Part shown: piece by piece, positions 6,664 through 11,231 of the stretch | Position numbering within the stretch: the stretch's first letter is position 1 | Layout: every line of letters starts with the position of its first letter | DNA from: AP-16 sp046727735 | GTDB lineage: Bacteria > Pseudomonadota > Alphaproteobacteria > Rhizobiales > Xanthobacteraceae | Length of the DNA stretch: 11,231 nucleotides | Direction of reading: 5' to 3' | Assembly: GCA_046727735.1 (NCBI GenBank) | Contig: JBKPDF010000080.1 | Coordinates: 1 to 11,231 of the forward strand | Position numbers and translations under genes: made by a program | Notes under the pieces: generated by a model | Seen by the model: the letters and a program-made list of their open reading frames with translations, nothing else | The model's database searches: none | Told to the model about the DNA's origin: nothing

Positions 6664-7152
6664 ATGCTTCCACAATTGACGGCCAAGGCCGCATTCGCGG
6701 CCGTGTTCTTGATTCTTGCATTACCCGCCTGCGCGCAGGTTACCGGCCTCTTCGCGGGAATGGCCGGCGCCTGGGCGGGGGGTGGCGTTGTTGCACTCGC
6801 GACCGGAGCGAAAGAGCGCTTGCGTTGCCGGGCGGCCTATAAGGTGGACGGTGGCGGCCGCACCCTACAACTGAGCATCCGCTGCGTGAGCGGCAGCTAT
6901 AATTTTCATTTGACCGGCAGCGTCGTCGATCCGGGCGGAACCATTTCCGGCACATTGAACGAGTCCGGCCACAACATTGCCGGAACCGTGTCCGGGCGCG
7001 CCAGTGGCGGCGTGATCCAGGCGGTCGCCTCAGGCGGCTCGTTCTCGGCCGCTATCGCGCTGGTTACGCATGGCAACCGGCAGTCGGTCACGATTAGGCC
7101 GTCGGCTGGTACCGACGTCACCGCCGTCTCGGTCACGCTTGCCAAGAGGTGA
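6664..7152 (+). CDS. Small exported beta-rich protein of unknown function
   Basis: Starting at the ATG at 6664, with GGTGA 5 bases upstream, gives 162 residues. The frame continues upstream to 6532, but only this start places the signal peptide at the N-terminus. Residues 1-24 form a signal peptide (basic TAK, hydrophobic core AAVFLILAL, ACA/Q cleavage). LPAC at 20-23 could alternatively be a weak lipobox, making it a lipoprotein. The mature part begins with a Gly/Ala-rich segment (AGAWAGGG), then ERLRCRAAY and LSIRCVSGSYNF, whose Cys55 and Cys74 could form a disulfide. From about 82 on it alternates short beta strands with Gly turns (TISGTLNE, IAGTVSGRASGG), suggesting a small beta sandwich or barrel. 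I recall similar uncharacterised proteins in Bradyrhizobium and relatives, from memory only. It is divergent from opgC, so a cell-envelope link is possible but unproven. Confidence 0.8.
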   Translation: MLPQLTAKAAFAAVFLILALPACAQVTGLFAGMAGAWAGGGVVALATGAKERLRCRAAYKVDGGGRTLQLSIRCVSGSYNFHLTGSVVDPGGTISGTLNESGHNIAGTVSGRASGGVIQAVASGGSFSAAIALVTHGNRQSVTIRPSAGTDVTAVSVTLAKR

Positions 7153-7378
7153 TTCGCGATTCTTGACTACCAGCCGCGGAAAGTGCGGAAACTGCAAACC
7201 GTGAGAATCTCGCGTCAGCGTCAATCGACAGCATGCCAGATTCGACCGGGACCTGATCCGCGAAAGGCATTATGCCAGCGATCATGCGAGCCGCGCTAAC
7301 AGGCCGAACACGTGGCCGCACCAATGAGGAAAACAAAGGTGAATGGCACGATGCTATGTTACCATTATCAGCACGGCC

Positions 7379-7398
7379 GGAGAGCGCGCAGGCTCTCC
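7379..7398 (+). promoter_or_regulatory. Perfect hairpin in the glgP leader
   Basis: GGAGAGC and GCTCTCC pair over 7 bases around a GCGCAG loop. The hairpin ends 9 bases before the ribosome binding site of glgP. No U-tract follows, so it does not look like a terminator of the upstream gene. It could stabilise the leader or modulate translation start; this is inference from position. Confidence 0.4.
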
Positions 7399-7407
7399 CC
7401 GGCGGGC

Positions 7408-7415
7408 GGAGGAGG
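7408..7415 (+). promoter_or_regulatory. Strong ribosome binding site that sets the glgP start
   Basis: GGAGGAGG is near-perfectly complementary to the 16S rRNA 3' end and is followed at optimal distance by the ATG at 7419. This decides the start against an in-frame ATG at 7272, whose extra 49 residues look unlike protein and lie over the leader hairpin. Confidence 0.75.
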
Positions 7416-7418
7416 CCG

Positions 7419-9905
7419 ATGGCGATCGAGCATTTCTCGAATCCCATGAAGACCAACAGCTTTCGTGGCCATACCGACGTGGAAGCCTGGAAGCAAGCGT
7501 TCCGGAGAAACCTGTTTTACGTCCTGGGGCGCTTTCCGGCGACCGCCACCGCGAATGACAAGTACCTTGCGCTCGCATACAGCGTGCGCGAGTGCATTCT
7601 CGACCGCTGGGTCAAAACATCCGAGACGTACTTTCGGAAAAGAGTCCGCACGGTCTGCTATTTGTCGGCCGAGTTTCTACCAGGTCCGCATCTCGGCAAC
7701 AATCTTCTCAATCTCGGGACCCTCGACACCGTGAAGCGGGCAATGCAGGAAGTCGGTCTCGATTTCGAGAAACTTCTCGAGCAGGAAGAAGAGCCCGGCC
7801 TCGGCAGCGGCGGCCTCGGGCGGCTTGCGGCCTGCTATCTCGATTCTCTCGCAACGCTTCAGATTCCGTCGATCGGTTACGGCATTCGCTACGAGTTCGG
7901 GATCTTCGACCAAGAGATCCGGGACGGCTGGCAGGTGGAGATAGCGGACAAGTGGCTTCGCCTCGGCAATCCGTGGGAGATCTCGCGCCCGGAGATCGCC
8001 ATCGACGTCGGCTTCGGAGGCCGCACGGAGCGGTACACCGACGAGAAAGGCCGCGATCGCGTTCGCTGGATCCCCGCGCGCGTGGTCAAGGGCATCGCGC
8101 ACGATACCCCGATTCTCGGATACAAGGTCAACACGGCCAATCTGCTGCGCCTGTGGAGCGCCGAGGCGGTCGATTCCTTCGATTTCGAGTCGTTCAATGT
8201 CGGTGACTATTATGGCGCGGTCGAGGAGAAAGTCGCCTCCGAGACGATCAGCAAGGTGCTCTATCCGAACGATGCTGCGCTTCAGGGCAAAGAGCTGCGT
8301 CTAGAGCAACAGTACTTCTTCGTGTGCTGTGCGTTGCACGACATGGTCCGCATCCACTTGCAGACCGCGCCTGACGTTTCGCGCTTCCACGAGAAGTACG
8401 CGGTTCAGCTCAACGACACACACCCCGCGCTCGCGATCGCCGAATTGATTCGCATCCTGCTTGATGAGCATGGCATGGACTGGGAGTCGGCATGGGACAT
8501 CACGCGGCACACGATGGGGTACACGAACCACACCTTGCTTCCGGAGGCGCTGGAGAAATGGCCGGTCGGTCTGTTCGGAAGCCTGCTGCCGCGCCATCTT
8601 GAGATCGTGTACGAGATCAACCGCAGGTTTCTCGACGAGGTCAGGTTGCGGCATCCGGGGGACGACGATCGCGTGCGCAGGCTGTCGCTGATCGATGAAA
8701 CCGGTGGCCGATTCGTGCGAATGGCCCATCTCGCGTGCGTTGGAAGCCACGCGGTCAATGGCGTTGCCGCGCTCCACAGCGAGCTCCTCAGGCGCGACGT
8801 GTTGCGGGATTTCAGTGCGTTATGGCCGGAGAAGTTCCTGAACGTGACGAACGGCGTAACGCCTCGGCGGTTCATGATGCTGACGAATCCCCGGTTGGCC
8901 GAGCTGGTGACTGACGCGATCGGGAGCGGCTGGACGCGGGATCTGGAGGAGCTGAGTGCGCTCAAGCCGATGGCGGAAGACGCGGCCTTCCGCGAGGAGT
9001 GGAAGCGGGTCAAACGCCTCAATAGGGAAGCGCTCGCGGCCGAGGTACAAAGGAAAACGGGAGTCAGATCCGATCCCGCGAGCCTGTTCGATGTTCAGGT
9101 CAAACGCTTCCACGAGTACAAGCGGCAGCACCTAAATCTGATGCATGTCATCACGGTGTATCACCGCCTGAGGCACGACCCGCGATACGACGCGCCGCCG
9201 CGCACGGTCTTATTCGCCGGCAAGGCCGCCCCCGGGTACATGATGGCGAAGCTGATCATCAAGCTGATTCACTCTGTGGCGGATGTCGTCAACAGCGACC
9301 GTGAGACTGCGGACTGGCTTCGCATCGCATTCGTGCCTGACTATAACGTGAAGCAGAGCCTGCGGATCTTCCCGGGCGCGGATCTCTCGGAGCAAATTTC
9401 GACGGCCGGGACGGAAGCGTCAGGCACCGGCAATATGAAGTTCGCGATGAATGGTGCGCTCACGATTGGCACGCTCGACGGTGCCAATATCGAGATCCGT
9501 GAGGCAGTCGGGGCCGAGAACTTCTTCCTGTTCGGCATGACGGTCGAAGATGTCAAGCAACGCCGCGCCCAGGGCTACCGACCCTACGACCACTACCAGT
9601 CAGATGAAGAGCTTCGGGCGGCGATCGACGCGATCTCCGATGGGGCGTTCTCGAATGGCGACCGCGAACTGTTCAAGCCGATCGTCGTGAATCTGCTCGA
9701 TTCTGACCCATACATGCTGCTTGCGGACTACCGTTCGTATGTCGACCGCCAGGAGGAGGTCGGGCGTGTGTGGCGCGACTCGGAGCGCTGGATCCGCTCG
9801 TCGATACTCAACGTGGCACGTATGGGCCGGTTCTCATCCGATCGCTCAATACGCGAGTACTGCCGCGACGTCTGGTCCGTAAACCCCGTGCCGATTACGG
9901 AGTAG
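7419..9905 (+). CDS. glgP: Glycogen/maltodextrin phosphorylase
   Basis: Protein of 828 residues, in the usual size range (E. coli GlgP 815, MalP 797). It releases glucose 1-phosphate from alpha-1,4-glucan ends using phosphate and pyridoxal phosphate (family GT35), in the cytoplasm. Visible motifs in order: GSGGLGRLAACYLDSLATL (from 129), LNDTHPALAIAEL (Asn332-Pro336), YTNHTLLPEALEKW, NVTNGVTPRRF (from 475), VKRFHEYKRQ (561-570) and EASGTGNMKFAMNGA, whose Lys674 should bind pyridoxal phosphate. All core motifs are intact, so it should be active. The gene is not accompanied by glgA, glgB, glgC or glgX here; it stands alone after the small exported protein (266-base gap) and converges on the minus-strand beta-propeller gene. 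Whether glycogen or short maltodextrin is preferred cannot be told from the sequence. Confidence 0.95.
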   Translation: MAIEHFSNPMKTNSFRGHTDVEAWKQAFRRNLFYVLGRFPATATANDKYLALAYSVRECILDRWVKTSETYFRKRVRTVCYLSAEFLPGPHLGNNLLNLGTLDTVKRAMQEVGLDFEKLLEQEEEPGLGSGGLGRLAACYLDSLATLQIPSIGYGIRYEFGIFDQEIRDGWQVEIADKWLRLGNPWEISRPEIAIDVGFGGRTERYTDEKGRDRVRWIPARVVKGIAHDTPILGYKVNTANLLRLWSAEAVDSFDFESFNVGDYYGAVEEKVASETISKVLYPNDAALQGKELRLEQQYFFVCCALHDMVRIHLQTAPDVSRFHEKYAVQLNDTHPALAIAELIRILLDEHGMDWESAWDITRHTMGYTNHTLLPEALEKWPVGLFGSLLPRHLEIVYEINRRFLDEVRLRHPGDDDRVRRLSLIDETGGRFVRMAHLACVGSHAVNGVAALHSELLRRDVLRDFSALWPEKFLNVTNGVTPRRFMMLTNPRLAELVTDAIGSGWTRDLEELSALKPMAEDAAFREEWKRVKRLNREALAAEVQRKTGVRSDPASLFDVQVKRFHEYKRQHLNLMHVITVYHRLRHDPRYDAPPRTVLFAGKAAPGYMMAKLIIKLIHSVADVVNSDRETADWLRIAFVPDYNVKQSLRIFPGADLSEQISTAGTEASGTGNMKFAMNGALTIGTLDGANIEIREAVGAENFFLFGMTVEDVKQRRAQGYRPYDHYQSDEELRAAIDAISDGAFSNGDRELFKPIVVNLLDSDPYMLLADYRSYVDRQEEVGRVWRDSERWIRSSILNVARMGRFSSDRSIREYCRDVWSVNPVPITE

Positions 9906-10219
9906 AGCGCGCAAGGTGTCGCACATTGTCCGAAAATACAGCTTGCACCGGCCTGGCTCCATCACTACTCCCAGCAGTTTCCAGGAGCATCTGGTCTTTT
10001 TCGATCTAAATCTGAATCGGATGGCTACCCGTATCCACCGATCGCGGGGCTTTGGGCAACTCGCCGCCCTTGATCCTCGAGCAGACTTTACCCCCTGATC
10101 CGTAGTCGATCGCAGGTCCCCGATATGCTCGCTGGCTGCTCGCATCAATTCTATATTCGGCCGTGCGCTCCCGGGTTACGGGACCGAATGCTGCAGCGGC
10201 AGGCCGGCCTTGCGACCTG
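9906..10219. other. Convergent intergenic region between glgP and the beta-propeller gene
   Basis: No gene is supported. A 60-codon plus-strand frame beginning with GTG at 9916 has AAGG directly against the start and no useful spacing, so it was not called. No clear intrinsic terminator for glgP was found. The only notable structure is the interrupted dyad at 10155-10189, and a 10-base palindrome AGGCCGGCCT at 10201-10210 just past the minus-strand gene's stop. Confidence 0.45.
10155..10189 (-). terminator. Candidate hairpin downstream of the beta-propeller gene
   Basis: ATTCGG (10155-10160) pairs with CCGAAT (10184-10189), and within it TCCCG (10169-10173) pairs with CGGGA (10179-10183), leaving an 8-base bulge on one side. 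It lies 31 bases past the minus-strand stop codon. No U-tract follows on that strand, so an intrinsic terminator role is uncertain. Confidence 0.25.
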
Positions 10220-11231
10220 CTAGTCGCCGCCGAGGCTGGCAGGTTGCGACGCTTTTCCGGACCAGACTTTTCCGAGACGCACAGCTTCAAGTGTCGTCGA
10301 CTGAGCGCTCGGTCTGACGAACTCGTATTTGAGAACGCTTGCGTCCGTGCCTCCAGCCGCAACACCGCTGACCAGCAGATGGGCGCCCGTCGTCGTGCTG
10401 GTCGTGGCGACCCGTGTGCCAGCAGTTCCATCGAATGGCTCAAAGCCGGCGATCTCGCGGAAGTGGGCGCCGTGGCCGTGGTGCAGGGGGCTCTGCAGAT
10501 ACAGTGACGGGCCCCCGTCCAGCGCTGAGCCGCTCGAAAAAATCTTTACCGAACCCTTGTCCGCGAGCTGGCTGACGATAATGCGCTTGGCACCGCCGAG
10601 TGAGCCGGCCAGCCACCCCGTCGCGAGGGAAACTCCGCCCCGATAATCCTTGCCGAACGGAATGAACGAGGCGGTGTTCACCGGCTGGTCGACCCCGACC
10701 CCTTGCGTGCTGCCCCGAGCGGTCTTGCCGATGGGCTTGAACAGTGGGAACGCAAACACTTTCACGTTGGTCGGGCTGCCCGGGCCGGGAGCGGTGATGA
10801 TGCTCTCGCGGCCCGTCGAAAAATCCACGAAACCGGTGGCGATGCTCACCCCGGACCGATCCTCACCATACGGTTTGAACGTCGAGAAGAGCGCCGGCAC
10901 AACGCCGGGCGATGACGCCAGCTGAGATTGATAGACCTTCACTTCACTCGGGACGCCCGGCCCCGATCCCACGATGATGTTGTCGGACGTCGTCCCATCG
11001 ATCTGCGCAACAGCCACGCTGACGCCACCACGCGCGGCGGCATCGAACGCCCGGAAGCGCGCCAGCTCCGTCCCGAAGGCGCCTTTGCCACGTATCGCCG
11101 CGCCGGCGTAGACCACGACTTCCGGAGCGTGGTCCTTGCCCGCGCCGACGATCAGGTCGAGTATGCCATCACCATCGACATCTCCCATCGCTACATTGAC
11201 GCTGCCTTCAAAACCGGGAAACGGGATGACC
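10220..11231 (-). CDS. FG-GAP/VCBS-type beta-propeller protein, C-terminal part
   Basis: The frame is open to the window edge, so the N-terminus lies beyond 11231; 336 residues are visible before the TAG at 10220-10222. An in-frame ATG at 11188 is internal: the codons before it (PGFEGSVNVA) are part of the same repeat. About five repeats of 40-50 residues can be seen. Each has an F-x-P/A-F/Y-like strand, then GGVSVA or GVSIATG, then an IIVGSGPG-like strand, then VKVY/F. The first carries an intact calcium loop, DVDGDGILD (17-25). Such FG-GAP/VCBS propellers are usually secreted or cell-surface proteins with binding roles, often in very large proteins. No membrane anchor or sorting signal is evident at the C-terminus, which ends in a Ser/Gly-rich tail. 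Ligand and function are unknown. Confidence 0.85.
   Translation of the reverse strand, partial: VIPFPGFEGSVNVAMGDVDGDGILDLIVGAGKDHAPEVVVYAGAAIRGKGAFGTELARFRAFDAAARGGVSVAVAQIDGTTSDNIIVGSGPGVPSEVKVYQSQLASSPGVVPALFSTFKPYGEDRSGVSIATGFVDFSTGRESIITAPGPGSPTNVKVFAFPLFKPIGKTARGSTQGVGVDQPVNTASFIPFGKDYRGGVSLATGWLAGSLGGAKRIIVSQLADKGSVKIFSSGSALDGGPSLYLQSPLHHGHGAHFREIAGFEPFDGTAGTRVATTSTTTGAHLLVSGVAAGGTDASVLKYEFVRPSAQSTTLEAVRLGKVWSGKASQPASLGGD

Noticed and set aside
7155..7214. Imperfect inverted repeat CGCGATTCT ... AGAATCTCGCG after the small exported protein gene
   Set aside because: Loop of about 40 bases, an inserted base in one arm and no U-tract; probably chance.
9916..10098. 60-codon plus-strand frame after glgP
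   Set aside because: GTG start with AAGG directly adjacent and no proper spacing; composition not convincing.
10201..10210. Palindrome AGGCCGGCCT past the beta-propeller stop
   Set aside because: Ten-base GC palindromes are common at this composition, and no T-run or second copy supports a function.

Overview
The window looks like chromosomal DNA of a GC-rich alphaproteobacterium. The combination of a fused GH17-GT2 glucan synthase, an OpgC glucan succinyltransferase and a small secreted protein of a type I associate with Bradyrhizobium and relatives suggests the Bradyrhizobium/Rhodopseudomonas group. This is an inference from gene content and base composition only. No rRNA, tRNA, CRISPR array, transposase or integrase was seen.

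Layout. The left edge (1-548, + strand) holds the 3' end of an unrecognised cysteine-rich protein. Its stop codon abuts a decayed fragment of a CysA-type sulfate ABC transporter ATPase (about 550-744), followed by about 200 bases with nothing recognisable. From 955 to 6304 all genes lie on the minus strand. In transcription order they are opgC (osmoregulated periplasmic glucan succinyltransferase), a GH17-GT2 membrane glucan synthase, a possible 74-residue protein, and a secreted diheme cytochrome c of the thiosulfate dehydrogenase (TsdA) type. A divergent region (6305-6663) separates them from two plus-strand genes: a small exported beta-rich protein (6664-7152) and glycogen phosphorylase glgP (7419-9905). 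The right edge (10220-11231, - strand) is the C-terminal part of an FG-GAP/VCBS beta-propeller protein that continues beyond the window.

How the genes fit together. The clearest functional unit is the glucan pair. The GT2 domain should polymerise beta-glucan from UDP-glucose at the inner membrane, the fused periplasmic GH17 domain should cut, transfer, branch or cyclise it, and OpgC should add succinyl groups, giving an anionic periplasmic glucan. A structured 41-base dyad lies between the two genes. GlgP acts on storage alpha-glucan and stands alone, without other glycogen genes. The cytochrome points to periplasmic sulfur oxidation and sits, perhaps by chance, close to the sulfate-transport relic.

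The most unusual items are the self-contained glucan synthesis, remodelling and succinylation pair, the cysA relic fused to the end of a cysteine-rich gene, the odd Arg/Ser-rich tail of the glucan synthase that coincides with a terminator-like hairpin, and the beta-propeller whose calcium loops decay from blade to blade. I see no convincing wholly new system.
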